NCBI RefSeq assembly: GCF_002286985.1
Contig: NZ_NSKC01000001.1
Location: 248,001 to 312,000, forward strand
DNA: 64,000 nt
DNA from: Halorubrum salipaludis
Lineage (GTDB): Archaea; Halobacteriota; Halobacteria; Halobacteriales; Haloferacaceae
Direction of reading: 5' to 3'
Part shown: positions 51,377 to 60,945 of the stretch, piece by piece
How the letters are laid out: each line of letters begins with the position of its first letter
How positions within the stretch are numbered: position 1 is the stretch's first letter
Position numbers and translations under genes: made by a program
Notes under the pieces: generated by a model
Databases searched by the model: none
Seen by the model: the letters and a program-made list of their open reading frames with translations, nothing else
Told to the model about the DNA's origin: nothing

Positions 51377-52183
51377 TTACTCCAACACGTGCTCGGTGTC
51401 GTACGACCCGAGCACCTTCACCCACCCCTTGTCGGCGATCGCCTCGATGTCCCCCACCGCCTTCGCCATGTGTTCCTCGTAGAGGCCGGCGTCGACGTCG
51501 AAGTGGAACAGGTAGTCGCCGAGGCGCTCGCCGCTCGGGCGCGACTCGATCCGCGAGAGGTTGAGGTTGCGGTCGGCGAACGCCTCCAGGAGCTCCAAGA
51601 GGAGTCCGGGATAGTTCGCGTTCGGGTAGACGATCAGGGTCGTCTTGCCGCCGGCGTCGGACTTGGCGGACTCGGGCGCGACGACGAGGAACCGGGTCGC
51701 GTTGGAGGTGCGGTCCTGGATGTCCTCGGCGAGGATCTCGAGGTCGTCGCCGGCGTTGTCCGGATGCCCGATCCCGGCGACGCGCGCGTCCTCGCGGGCG
51801 CGCTCGACCCCGCGGGCGGTGGAGGCGACCGCTTCGAGGCCCGCCGACGGGTAGTTGGCCTCCAGCCAGTTGCGACACTGCGCGAGCGCCTGCGAGTGGC
51901 TGGCGACGACGTCGAACTCCGACCCCTGCGCGAGGAGGGCGTGGCGGATCGGAGTGACGACCTCGCGAGTGACCGCGACGTCGTGGTTCGCGAGGGCGTC
52001 GAGGCTCTCCGTGACGGAGCCCTCGATGCTGTTCTCGATGGGGACGACTCCGCGCTCGAACTCGCCGGCCGCGACGGCGTCGACGATGGCGGTGACCGAC
52101 TCGCGGAACGACACCTCGGCGGCGACGGCCCGCGCCGCACGGTGCGAGTACGTGCCGGCGGGGCCGAGCGTGACGGCGTTCAT
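51377..52183 (-). CDS. pheA: Prephenate dehydratase
   Basis: A 268-residue monofunctional enzyme that converts prephenate to phenylpyruvate in phenylalanine synthesis. The opening NAVTLGPAGTYSHRAAR, the PIENSIEGSVTESLD segment and the TRF motif in SNATRFLVV (around 160-170) mark the catalytic domain. The C-terminal ACT domain has the phenylalanine-binding NLSRIESRPSGERLGDYLF stretch, so feedback inhibition is expected. The length matches the usual bacterial-type enzyme without chorismate mutase. Confidence 0.93.
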   Translation of the reverse strand: MNAVTLGPAGTYSHRAARAVAAEVSFRESVTAIVDAVAAGEFERGVVPIENSIEGSVTESLDALANHDVAVTREVVTPIRHALLAQGSEFDVVASHSQALAQCRNWLEANYPSAGLEAVASTARGVERAREDARVAGIGHPDNAGDDLEILAEDIQDRTSNATRFLVVAPESAKSDAGGKTTLIVYPNANYPGLLLELLEAFADRNLNLSRIESRPSGERLGDYLFHFDVDAGLYEEHMAKAVGDIEAIADKGWVKVLGSYDTEHVLE

Positions 52184-52263
52184 CGCTCCTACCTATCAGA
52201 CCGCGTTAGAAAAACGTGCGGGGTCGCGCGGATATTGGCTGGAGGGGCCGGGAGGACCGGGAC

Positions 52264-52803
52264 TCAGTCCCCGCCGTCGGTCGGCACCGCCGCCAGCGCC
52301 GACTCCGCGGTCCGGACCGCGGTCGCGCCGTCGCGCCGCCCCACCACGACGACGAGCGTCTCCCCGGCGACCCCCGCGGCCTCGACCGCGACGCCGGCGG
52401 CGGCGAGCCGGCGGAGGACCGCCGCGAGCGCCGCGGCGTCGACCGCGCCGGTCGCGAGGATCGCGGTGTCCGTCCCCTCCGGCACGACCGCCGCGCCGCC
52501 GACGCGGAGGAGAGGGCCGGCGCCGTCGATGTCGGCACCGTCGCCGTCGGCGTCCTCCCCGTCGACGACGCCGACCCCGCTCCGCATCGACACGCTGGCG
52601 GGTCGGTCCGCGGTCGCGTAGTCGGACAGCTCCTCGCGGAACCGGCGGAGCGCGGTCGCGATCGCGTCGGGATCGCCGTCGAGGCCGGCCTCGTCGGCCA
52701 GCCACGCGGCGGCGGCGCTGTGGTTGAGGACGCCGGCGCGGAGCGCGTCGAGGACGAAGGGGCGCGCGCGGGCGGCCTCGCGGGTCTCGGCTGCGAGCGA
52801 CAT
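52264..52803 (-). CDS. Conserved haloarchaeal protein (DUF7523-like)
   Basis: A 179-residue acidic protein. The N-terminal half (MSLAAETREAARARPFVLDALRAGVLNHSAAAAWL, a helical piece) resembles a small DNA-binding-like module conserved in haloarchaea. The C-terminal half is an alpha/beta unit (TLVVVVGRRDGATAVRTAESALA) that looks like an ACT-type fold. The DUF7523 assignment is from memory and uncertain. It lies upstream of pheA on the same strand, 80 bases apart, so it may be co-transcribed and could regulate amino acid metabolism. The start at 52803 is preferred over 52830. Confidence 0.65.
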   Translation of the reverse strand: MSLAAETREAARARPFVLDALRAGVLNHSAAAAWLADEAGLDGDPDAIATALRRFREELSDYATADRPASVSMRSGVGVVDGEDADGDGADIDGAGPLLRVGGAAVVPEGTDTAILATGAVDAAALAAVLRRLAAAGVAVEAAGVAGETLVVVVGRRDGATAVRTAESALAAVPTDGGD

Positions 52804-52943
52804 GGCCGGACCTGCGGCGCGGGGCGGCATGGCGGTTTCGGTCGGGATCCGGGGTTCTCGCGTTGGCCGAAAGAGCCGCCGCCGCGTTCCCGCGCGCCCG
52901 AACCCTCCGAAGTCCCTAAGAGCGGCGCGCCCCCAGCAGGCGT

Positions 52944-53813
52944 ATGCAGTCGCTCGTCATCGTCGCACACGGCTCACACCTCAATCCGGGGTCGAGCGCG
53001 CCGACGTACGACCACGCGGACACGATCCGCGCGACCGGCGCCTTCGACGAGGTGCGCACCGGCTTCTGGAAGGAGGAGCCGCACTTCCGCGAGGTGCTCC
53101 GCACCGTCGAGGGCGACGAGGTCTACGTCGTCCCGCTGTTCGTCTCGGAGGGCTACTTCACCGAGCAGGTGATCCCCCGCGAACTCCGGCTCGACGGCTG
53201 GGACGTCTCCGAGTGGGACTCCGACGGCCTCTCCGCCGATCAGGCAACCCTCATCGCCGAGGACATCGGCCGCGAGGTCCACTACTGCGGCCCGGTCGGG
53301 ACCCACCGCGCCATGACCGACGTGATCGTCCGGCGCGCGGAGTCGGTCACCGGCGACCCCGACGTGGGCGACGGGTTCGGCCTCGCCGTGGTCGGCCACG
53401 GCACAGAGCGCAACGAGAACAGCGCGAAGGCGATCGAGTACCACGCCGACCGGATCGCCGACCGCGACCGCTTCGACGAGGTGAAGGCGCTGTACATGGA
53501 CGAGGATCCCGAGGTCGACGACCTCCCCGAGCACTTCGAGAGCGACGACGTGGTCTTAGTCCCCCTCTTCATCGCCGACGGCTACCACACCCAAGAGGAC
53601 ATCCCGGAGGACGTGGGGCTCTGTGAGGACCACACCGAGGGATACGACGTGCCGACCGACGTGGACGGCACCCGGATCTGGTACGCGGGCGCGGTGGGCA
53701 CCGAGCCCCTGATGGCCGACGTAATCCTCGAGCGCGCCGCCGACGCCGGCGCCGACCTCGGGACCGCGCTCGACGACGTGCGCGAGACGACCCGCGTCGC
53801 CACGGGGGACTGA
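52944..53813 (+). CDS. cbiX: CbiX-type sirohydrochlorin cobaltochelatase
   Basis: A 289-residue protein with two similar chelatase halves. The first opens MQSLVIVAHGSHLNPGS (His9) and the second contains LAVVGHGTERNENSAK, each with the metal-binding His of the CbiX/SirB family. It should insert cobalt into sirohydrochlorin for the anaerobic cobalamin route. It is not in a visible cobalamin cluster in this window. The DR2241-type gene starts 2 bases after its stop, which suggests joint function. Confidence 0.88.
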   Translation: MQSLVIVAHGSHLNPGSSAPTYDHADTIRATGAFDEVRTGFWKEEPHFREVLRTVEGDEVYVVPLFVSEGYFTEQVIPRELRLDGWDVSEWDSDGLSADQATLIAEDIGREVHYCGPVGTHRAMTDVIVRRAESVTGDPDVGDGFGLAVVGHGTERNENSAKAIEYHADRIADRDRFDEVKALYMDEDPEVDDLPEHFESDDVVLVPLFIADGYHTQEDIPEDVGLCEDHTEGYDVPTDVDGTRIWYAGAVGTEPLMADVILERAADAGADLGTALDDVRETTRVATGD

Positions 53814-53815
53814 CC

Positions 53816-55033
53816 GTGCCGGAACCCACCGCCGATTCGGCCGACCCGCCGCAGGGCGACGACCCCGAGCCCCCCGAGATCGACCTCCCGAGCGACGCCT
53901 TCGACGCGGTCCTCGACGCGCTCGCCGAGCGCGACCCCGGCGACCCCCTCCGGTTCGAGGGGTTCAGCGTCGCGCGCGGCGAGGAGACCGACGACGAAGG
54001 CGACGGCGAGAGCGTCTCCGACGAGTACGTCCTCGCCGACGGCGACCGGCCGACCCGACTGAGCGAGCGCGAGCTCCACGCCGCCCTCTCCGAGCGCGCC
54101 CCCGCGGTCACCGACTGGTACGTCTTCGAGCGCGTCGTGGGCGAGTTCGGTCCCCGCCGCGCGTTCCTGCGCTGGCTGGAGGACGCCAACGGCGCGACGG
54201 TGGCGGCCCGGTACGCCGCGCTCGCCGAGGGGATCGAGCGCGCGTGGGGCGAACTACGGATTACGGCCACCGTCACCGACCGCGGCGAGCGCCGGTACGA
54301 CGTGCGCCACGCCGACGACGCCGGCGTCCCGGTCGACGAGCTCGACGCGTACGACGACCCCCTCGACGCCCGCGATCTGGTGACGTTCGACGAGAAGGGC
54401 CGGTACCGGCCCCTCAAGACCGCGCCGTCGCTCGCGGGCGACTGGGTCTTCCCCGACCTCGGCCCGCGCGACGCGTACGAGGCGGTCGAGACGATATACC
54501 CCGCGACGGTCGCCAACTGGCACCGGGAGCGCGAGGGCGAGCTCGACGTGACCCACTGGCGCGAGGCGATGGAGCGCCAGTCCGGCATCTACGGCGTGAT
54601 CAAGACATGGGACCGCGGCGAGGGGTACGAGCACGTGAACTGGGTCGCGGAGGCGTGCTGCGACGACTCGCAGTGCCTGAAGCGCCGCGAGTGGGAGTAC
54701 GACGACGAGACCGACCTCGACGTCGACGGCGGCGACGGCGTCTTCCCCTGCCGGGAGCCCTGCTCGGTGGTCGTCTCGGCCGCGCGCAAGTGGACCCGGC
54801 TGGAGAGCGAGGTCCCCCGGACCTACGAGTTCGAGCTGACGCCGAGCGAGAAGGAGCAGGTCGAGGACATCATCGACGCGGTCGCCGACGGCCGGATCGA
54901 CGAGATCCGCGAGGCCGACACGAAGGAGGGGGCGAACCGCTACCGCGCGCGGTTCCTGCGCGCCAAGCTGTTCGACGACGAGGGGAACCTCGGCGGCGTG
55001 CCGACCGACCCGGACGAGGAAGACGAGGAGTAG
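53816..55033 (+). CDS. DR2241 family protein, probable partner of CbiX
   Basis: A 405-residue protein of the DR2241 type. It has an Asp/Glu-rich N-terminus, a helical middle domain and a Cys-rich C-terminal part. Five cysteines (Cys281, Cys282, Cys287, Cys312, Cys316) could bind a 4Fe-4S cluster, as proposed for the family. It starts with GTG two bases after the cbiX stop, so coupled expression is likely. Members are found next to cbiX, and a supporting role in chelation is inferred. The reaction is unknown. Confidence 0.8.
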   Translation: MPEPTADSADPPQGDDPEPPEIDLPSDAFDAVLDALAERDPGDPLRFEGFSVARGEETDDEGDGESVSDEYVLADGDRPTRLSERELHAALSERAPAVTDWYVFERVVGEFGPRRAFLRWLEDANGATVAARYAALAEGIERAWGELRITATVTDRGERRYDVRHADDAGVPVDELDAYDDPLDARDLVTFDEKGRYRPLKTAPSLAGDWVFPDLGPRDAYEAVETIYPATVANWHREREGELDVTHWREAMERQSGIYGVIKTWDRGEGYEHVNWVAEACCDDSQCLKRREWEYDDETDLDVDGGDGVFPCREPCSVVVSAARKWTRLESEVPRTYEFELTPSEKEQVEDIIDAVADGRIDEIREADTKEGANRYRARFLRAKLFDDEGNLGGVPTDPDEEDEE

Positions 55034-55110
55034 CGGGGGTCGGCGCCGGGCGGAGGCGCCCGTTACGCGACCCGTTCAATTCTTGGACCGCCCGGCTCCG
55101 CGAGCCGTCC

Positions 55111-56601
55111 TCAGATCGGGTACTCGCGCGGTTCGTGCTGGATGGAGATCCACTTCGTCTCCGTGATCTCCCGGAGGAACGCGTCGCTGTTGTACTCGCC
55201 CACGCCCGAGGCGCCGATCCCGCTGAACGGGACGTGCGCCTCGTCGTTGATCGGCTGGTCGTTGATGTGGACGTTCCCGGTCTCCATGCGGCCGGCGATC
55301 TCCTTCGCGACCGAGAGGTCGCCGGCGTGGACGGCGCCGGAGAGCCCGTACTCGGTGTCGTTGGCGATCGCGACCGCCTCGTCCACGTCGGAGAACGGGA
55401 TAACCGGCGCGATGGGACCGAAGTGCTCGTTACACGCCGCCGCCATGTCGTTGGTCACGTCCGAGAGGACGGTCGGCCGCACGACGAGCGAGTCGTCGAC
55501 GCCGTCGATCTCTGCCGTCTCCCCGCCGGTTTCGAGGGTCGCGCCGGCGTCAACCGTCTCCTCGACGTACGCCAGCATCTCGTCGCGCTGCGACTCGTCG
55601 ATGATGGGGCCGACGACCGTGTCGGGCTCGTGGGCGCTCCCGACGGCCAGCGCCTCGGCGCGCTCCGTCAGCTTCGCGACGTACTCGTCGTAGACGTCCT
55701 CGTGGACGATGTGACGGTTGATCGAGATGCAGACCTGTCCCTGGTGGACGAAGGAGCCGAACGTCGCCGCGTCGACGGCGCGGTCGACATCGGCGTCGCT
55801 CGCGACGACGAACGCGTTGTTGCCGCCGAGCTCCATCGCCGGCACCGCGAGGTTCTCGCCCGCGAGCCCCGCGACGTGCTGGCCGACCTCGGTCGAGCCG
55901 GTGAACGAGACCACGTCGCTCTCCGGATGGCTGGCGACGCGGTCGCCGATCTCGGAGCCGCGACCGGTGACGACGTTGATCACGCCCTCGGGGAGGTCGG
56001 TCTTCTCGAAGAGCTTCGCGAACAGCAGCCCGCCCGTGATCGGGGAGTTCGTCGAGGGCTTGAGGACGACGCTGTTCCCGGCGGCGATGGCGGGGAGGAC
56101 GGCCCGCGCGCTCAGGTTCAGCGGGAAGTTCCACGGTGAGATGACCGTCACCACGCCCTTCGGGCCGCGCTCGACGATGTTCTCCTTGCCGGGGATGTTC
56201 GACTCCGCGTGCTCGCCCTTCATCCGGCGCGGCAGCGTCGCGGCCTCGCCGGCGTGGTCGGACGCGATCTGGATCGAGGTCTCGCCCATGATCGCCGAGC
56301 CGCCGGCCTCGTGGGCCAGCAGGTCGACGACCGCCTCGTCGTGCTCCTGGAGGGCCTGCAGGAACTGCTGGATCACCGCCGAGCGCTGCGCCGGCGGCGC
56401 CTCGGCCCACTCCTCCTGCGCGGCGGCCGCGGCCTCGTAGGCGGCGTCGACGTCGCCCTCGGTCGCGCTCGGCACCTCGGCGACGACCTCGCGCGTCGAG
56501 GGGTCCTCGACGGCGATGGTCTCGTCGTCACCGGCGGCGACCCACTCGCCGTCGATGTACTGTGCGCTCCAGTCGGCGTCGATGGACAGGTCGGTCGACA
56601 T
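55111..56601 (-). CDS. Aldehyde dehydrogenase family protein
   Basis: A 496-residue NAD(P)-dependent dehydrogenase. The nucleotide-binding segment FTGSTEVGQHVAG, the general-base Glu in AMELGGNNAF and the catalytic Cys in GQVCISINR are all present. The lead VVTVISPWNFPLNLSARAVLPAIAAGNSVVLKPS (an NAD-site stretch over two helices) is typical. The sequence resembles benzaldehyde/vanillin- or salicylaldehyde-type dehydrogenases in general pattern, but the substrate cannot be assigned. The start at 56601 (MSTDLSIDADW) is preferred to the upstream hydrophobic extension. It diverges from topA. Confidence 0.9.
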   Translation of the reverse strand: MSTDLSIDADWSAQYIDGEWVAAGDDETIAVEDPSTREVVAEVPSATEGDVDAAYEAAAAAQEEWAEAPPAQRSAVIQQFLQALQEHDEAVVDLLAHEAGGSAIMGETSIQIASDHAGEAATLPRRMKGEHAESNIPGKENIVERGPKGVVTVISPWNFPLNLSARAVLPAIAAGNSVVLKPSTNSPITGGLLFAKLFEKTDLPEGVINVVTGRGSEIGDRVASHPESDVVSFTGSTEVGQHVAGLAGENLAVPAMELGGNNAFVVASDADVDRAVDAATFGSFVHQGQVCISINRHIVHEDVYDEYVAKLTERAEALAVGSAHEPDTVVGPIIDESQRDEMLAYVEETVDAGATLETGGETAEIDGVDDSLVVRPTVLSDVTNDMAAACNEHFGPIAPVIPFSDVDEAVAIANDTEYGLSGAVHAGDLSVAKEIAGRMETGNVHINDQPINDEAHVPFSGIGASGVGEYNSDAFLREITETKWISIQHEPREYPI

Positions 56602-56768
56602 CTGTGTTTTACCAAATGGTAGAAAAACGGATAAGGCGGCCGATAGGAGTGAAATCGCCCGGATCACAGCTCGTCGACAGGTCTCCGGAGGCGGCTTTCG
56701 CCCGTCGTCGATCGGTCGTCGGCTGGCGGATCGCGCGCTCGCGTGCGTGCGATCAGGCGTCGCGAAAG

Positions 56769-56776
56769 CTTTAGAC
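56769..56776 (+). promoter_or_regulatory. TATA-like box of topA
   Basis: CTTTAGAC is centred about 29 bases upstream of the ATG at 56801. It is a weak match, but the spacing is right. Confidence 0.45.
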
Positions 56777-56800
56777 GGGGGAACGGCCTACGTCGGGGCA

Positions 56801-59395
56801 ATGAGTCGCGGCCCCGAGCTGATCATCACGGAGAAGGACAACGCGGCGCGTCGCATCGCCGACATCCTGAGCGGCGAGTCCGCGACGGCGGAGCGGGAGA
56901 ACGACGTGAACGTCTACAAGTGGGGCGGCAAGCGCTGTATTGGCCTCTCTGGCCACGTCGTCGGGGTCGACTTCCCCGCCGAGTACAACGACTGGCGCGA
57001 CGTGGAGCCCGTCGAGTTGATCGACGCGCCGGTCACCAAAGAGCCCACGCAGGAGGGGATCGTCGCCGCGCTCCGCAAGCTCGCGCGCAACGCCTCCCGG
57101 GTCGTCATCGCGACCGACTACGACCGCGAGGGCGAACTGATCGGCAAGGAGGCGTACGAGCTGGTGCGCGAGGTGAACGAGGACGCCCCGATCGACCGGG
57201 TCCGCTTCTCCTCGATCACCGAAAACGAGGTGCGGGAGGCGTTCGCGAACCCCGACGAGCTCGACTTCGACCTGGCCGCCGCCGGCGAGGCCCGACAGGT
57301 GATCGACCTGACGTGGGGCGCGGCGCTCACCCGGTTCCTCTCGCTGTCCGCCCGCCAGCTCGGCGACGACTTCATCTCGGTGGGCCGGGTGCAGGGGCCG
57401 ACCCTCAAGCTGATCGTCGACCGCGAACGGGAGATCCAGGCGTTCGACCCCGAGTCCTACTGGGAGCTGTACGGGAACCTGACCAAGTCCGGGGGCGACC
57501 CCTTCGAGGCGCGCTACTTCTACCTGAACGACGAGGGCAACGAGGCCGAGCGCGTCTGGGACGGCGACGTCGCCGAGGTGCTCACCGAGGCGCTCGACGC
57601 GACCGACGAGGCGGTCGTCGACGACGTGCGCCGTCGCACCCGCACCGACGACCCGCCGACCCCCTTCAACACCACGGCGTTCATCCGCGCCGCGGGCTCG
57701 CTCGGCTACTCCGCGCAGCGCGCCATGTCGCTCGCGGAGGACCTGTACACCGCCGGCTACGTCACGTACCCCCGGACCGACAACACGGTGTACCCCGACG
57801 ACTTAGAGCCCCGCGAGCTGATCGAGGAGCTCTCGGCGGCCTCGACGTTCGGGAAGGACGCGAAGTCGCTCCTCGAACAGGAGGAGATCGAGCCCACCGA
57901 GGGGGACGAGGAGACGACCGACCACCCGCCGATCCACCCGACCGGCGAGCTCCCCTCGGCCTCGGACCTCTCGGAGGACGAGTGGGAGGTGTACGAGCTG
58001 ATCGTCCGCCGCTTCCTCGCGACCTGCGCCGAGCCCGCGACGTGGGAGCGGCTCCGCGTCGTCGCCCTCGCGAACGACGCGGCGACGGAGGTCGCCGAGC
58101 GCGCGGACGGCCTCGCCGCCCTCCGCGACCCCGAGGAGGCGTCGAGTCCCGCCGACCTCGTCGCCGACGGCGGGCTCCGGCTGAAGGCGAACGGCAAGCG
58201 CCTGCTGGAGGCCGGCTACCACGACGTGTACCCGTACCGCTCCAGCGACGAGCGGATCGTCCCCGACGTGGAGGTCGGCGAGACGCTCGCGCTCGCCGAC
58301 CGGCGGACGGACGCGAAGGAGACCCAGCCGCCCCGCCGGTACGGCCAGTCCCGGCTCATCGAGGAGATGGAGAAGCGCGGCGTCGGCACGAAGGCGACCC
58401 GCCACCGCACCTTAGAGAAGCTCTACGACCGCAACTACATCGAGAGCGACCCGCCGCGGCCGACCCGGCTCGCGGAGGCGGTCGTCGAGGCGGCCGAGGA
58501 GTTCGCCGAGCACGTCGTGAGCGAGGAGATGACCGCCCAACTGGAGCGGGACATGCAGGCGATCGCCGCCGGCGAGAAGGGGTACGAGGAGGTGACCGAG
58601 GCGTCCCGCGAGCTGCTCGACCGCGTGTTCGACGACCTCACCGAGTCGCGCGAGGCGGTCGGCGACCACCTCCAGAAGTCGCTGAAGGCGGACAAGACGC
58701 TGGGTCCCTGCCCCGAGTGCGGCGAGGACCTCCTCGTCCGGAAGTCCCGACAGGGGTCGTACTTCGTCGGCTGCGACGGCTATCCCGACTGCGAGTACAC
58801 GCTGCCGCTCCCCTCCACGGGGAAGCCCCTCATCCTCGACGAGACCTGCGAGGACCACGAGCTCCGGCACGTGAAGATGCTCGCGGGCCGGAAGACGTTC
58901 GTCCACGGCTGCCCGCAGTGCAAGGCCGACGAGGCCGACGAACAGGAGGACGAGGTGATCGGCGTTTGCCCCGAGTGCGGAGAAGAGCACGGCGGCGAGC
59001 TCGCCATCAAGCGGCTCCGCTCCGGCTCCCGGCTCGTCGGCTGCACGCGCTACCCCGACTGCGACTACTCGCTCCCGCTCCCCCGGCGCGGCGAGATCGA
59101 GGTCACCGACGAGACCTGCGAGGAACACGGCCTGCCGCACCTCCGGGTCCACTCCGGCGACGAGCCGTGGGAGCTCGGCTGCCCCATCTGCAACTACCGG
59201 GAGTTCACCGCCCGACAGGAGGGGTCGGAGCTCCAGACCGTCGAGGGGATCGGCGAGAAGACCGCCGAGAAGCTGCAGGACGCCGGCGTCGACGGCGTCG
59301 ACGACCTCAAGTCGGTCGATCCGGACGAGCTGGCGGCCGACGTCGACGGCGTGGGCGCAGACACGGTGCGCGACTGGCAGGCGAAGGCGGACTGA
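56801..59395 (+). CDS. topA: DNA topoisomerase I (type IA)
   Basis: An 864-residue enzyme that relaxes negative supercoils. The Toprim domain has Glu11 (IITEKDNAARR) and Asp106, Asp108 and Glu110 (ATDYDREGE). The active-site Tyr323 is in YVTYPRTDN. Zinc fingers follow from about residue 640: CPECGEDLLV...CDGYPDCEY, then CPECGEEH...CTRYPDCDY, and a final CEEHGLPHLR...CPICN. A helix-hairpin-helix (GIGEKTAEKLQDAGV) closes the protein. The start is the ATG at 56801. The longer open frame upstream overlaps the divergent aldehyde dehydrogenase and lacks family similarity. Confidence 0.93.
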   Translation: MSRGPELIITEKDNAARRIADILSGESATAERENDVNVYKWGGKRCIGLSGHVVGVDFPAEYNDWRDVEPVELIDAPVTKEPTQEGIVAALRKLARNASRVVIATDYDREGELIGKEAYELVREVNEDAPIDRVRFSSITENEVREAFANPDELDFDLAAAGEARQVIDLTWGAALTRFLSLSARQLGDDFISVGRVQGPTLKLIVDREREIQAFDPESYWELYGNLTKSGGDPFEARYFYLNDEGNEAERVWDGDVAEVLTEALDATDEAVVDDVRRRTRTDDPPTPFNTTAFIRAAGSLGYSAQRAMSLAEDLYTAGYVTYPRTDNTVYPDDLEPRELIEELSAASTFGKDAKSLLEQEEIEPTEGDEETTDHPPIHPTGELPSASDLSEDEWEVYELIVRRFLATCAEPATWERLRVVALANDAATEVAERADGLAALRDPEEASSPADLVADGGLRLKANGKRLLEAGYHDVYPYRSSDERIVPDVEVGETLALADRRTDAKETQPPRRYGQSRLIEEMEKRGVGTKATRHRTLEKLYDRNYIESDPPRPTRLAEAVVEAAEEFAEHVVSEEMTAQLERDMQAIAAGEKGYEEVTEASRELLDRVFDDLTESREAVGDHLQKSLKADKTLGPCPECGEDLLVRKSRQGSYFVGCDGYPDCEYTLPLPSTGKPLILDETCEDHELRHVKMLAGRKTFVHGCPQCKADEADEQEDEVIGVCPECGEEHGGELAIKRLRSGSRLVGCTRYPDCDYSLPLPRRGEIEVTDETCEEHGLPHLRVHSGDEPWELGCPICNYREFTARQEGSELQTVEGIGEKTAEKLQDAGVDGVDDLKSVDPDELAADVDGVGADTVRDWQAKAD

Positions 59396-59462
59396 GGCGA
59401 AGACGGACCACCGCCGCACGTCGGGGCTCGCGGAGCCCCGCCGTCGGGGGGTTCCCTCGCTG

Positions 59463-59470
59463 TTTATAAG
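59463..59470 (+). promoter_or_regulatory. TATA box of the PAS histidine kinase gene
   Basis: TTTATAAG is centred about 26-30 bases before the two overlapping ATGs at 59493 and 59497. Confidence 0.6.
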
Positions 59471-59496
59471 TTCAGAGCCCGTCAAGCGGAGTATGG

Positions 59497-60915
59497 ATGG
59501 ATCGTGACGGCGAGTCGACACCCCGCGTCGTGCGGGCGTTCGTCGAGGCGGTTCCGACCCCGGCGATAGCCTGCGATCCGGAGACGCACGCGGTCCGGGC
59601 GGCGAACGGTCCGGCGGTCGCGCTGCTCGGACAGGACCGCGGAACGCTGACGCTGATGGGACTCACGGACCTCGGCGAGGCCGACGAGACGGTCGACGGC
59701 GAGTCGGTGACCGCGGCCGTCGAGGCGGCGGTCGACCGGGAGGGCGTCACCGATTTCGAGTGGGAGACCGGCGGGGAGCGCGGGCGTCGGCGGCTCTCAC
59801 TGTCGCTTCACACGACGACGATCGGCGACGAGCGGTGGCTGATCGTCGGGCTGACCGACGTGACCGACCGGGTCACGGCCGAGGAGGAGCTCCGGTCGCA
59901 GCTGCGGGTCGTCGACGCCGTCGCCTCGACGGTGCCGTCGGCGCTGTTCCAGTGTACCGCGGAGGGGACGCTCGCGCGCTGGAACGACCGGCTCGCGGCC
60001 GACGCCGAGCGCGGCGGCGAGGAGCTGTCCGGGACCGACCTGACGGCGCTGTTCGACGGCGAGACCCGCGGCGCCGTCGCCGGGGCGCTCCGGCGCGTGT
60101 ACCGCGACCGCGAGCCGGCCGACTGCGAGGCGACGCTGCTGACGCGGTCCGGCGAACGCGTTCCCTACCGGCTCGCGCTGGGACCGATCGTCGACGGGGA
60201 CGAGGTCGTCGGCGCGATCGGCGTCGGCGAGGACCGAACGGAGGCGTCGCTCCGCGAGGAGCGCCTCGCCGTCCTGACGCGGGTGCTCCGGCACAACTTC
60301 CGGAACGACCTCAACGTGGTGACCGGGTTCACGGAGCGGGCCATCGACGCTGTCGAGGACCCGGAGCTGGCGACGGAGCTCGAACGGGTCGTCGACACCG
60401 CCGAGCGCCTGCTCCGCGTCGGCGAGACCTCCCGGCGCGTCGAGCGGCTGCTCTCCGACCGGCCCGCCCCCCAGTCGATCGACCTCGCCGACGCCGTCGA
60501 CGAGGCGCTCCGCTCGCTCCCGCCGGAGCTCCGCGAGGGCGCCGACGTCGAGGTCGACGTGCCCGAGGGGATCACGGTGTCGGCGATCGGCTACCTCGCC
60601 GAGGCGATCGCGGAGCTCGTCGACAACGCGATCCGGCACAGCGACGCCGACCGCCCGCGCGTCGAGATCACGGCCGCCGAGCTCCCGAGCGAGTCGTGGG
60701 CGTCGCTCGTCGTCGCCGACGACGGACCGGGGATCCCGCCGGCCGAGCGGTCGGTGCTCACCGGCGAGGAGACGCCGCTGGAGCACGCCAGCGGGCTGGG
60801 CCTCTGGTACGTCAACTGGATCGTCACCGCCGGCGGCGGGGGGTTCGACATCGGGGACAGCAAGGCCGGCGGGACGCGGATCGAGATGGAGCTTCGGACG
60901 CCGAACGGCGGGTGA
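59497..60915 (+). CDS. Soluble PAS-PAS sensor histidine kinase
   Basis: A 472-residue kinase without membrane helices. Two PAS domains (about 10-130 and 140-255, the first ending in LIVGLTDVTDRV) precede the dimerisation domain with the haloarchaeal H-box RVLRHNFRNDLNVV. The N-box IAELVDNAIRHS and the G-boxes VADDGPGIP and ASGLGLWYV follow. It probably senses redox or small molecules in the cytoplasm. The start is the ATG at 59497. Another ATG at 59493 opens a four-codon frame that overlaps this start. Confidence 0.87.
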   Translation: MDRDGESTPRVVRAFVEAVPTPAIACDPETHAVRAANGPAVALLGQDRGTLTLMGLTDLGEADETVDGESVTAAVEAAVDREGVTDFEWETGGERGRRRLSLSLHTTTIGDERWLIVGLTDVTDRVTAEEELRSQLRVVDAVASTVPSALFQCTAEGTLARWNDRLAADAERGGEELSGTDLTALFDGETRGAVAGALRRVYRDREPADCEATLLTRSGERVPYRLALGPIVDGDEVVGAIGVGEDRTEASLREERLAVLTRVLRHNFRNDLNVVTGFTERAIDAVEDPELATELERVVDTAERLLRVGETSRRVERLLSDRPAPQSIDLADAVDEALRSLPPELREGADVEVDVPEGITVSAIGYLAEAIAELVDNAIRHSDADRPRVEITAAELPSESWASLVVADDGPGIPPAERSVLTGEETPLEHASGLGLWYVNWIVTAGGGGFDIGDSKAGGTRIEMELRTPNGG

Positions 60916-60945
60916 GCGACGGGGAGGGGGGTCCGAGCGCCGCCG

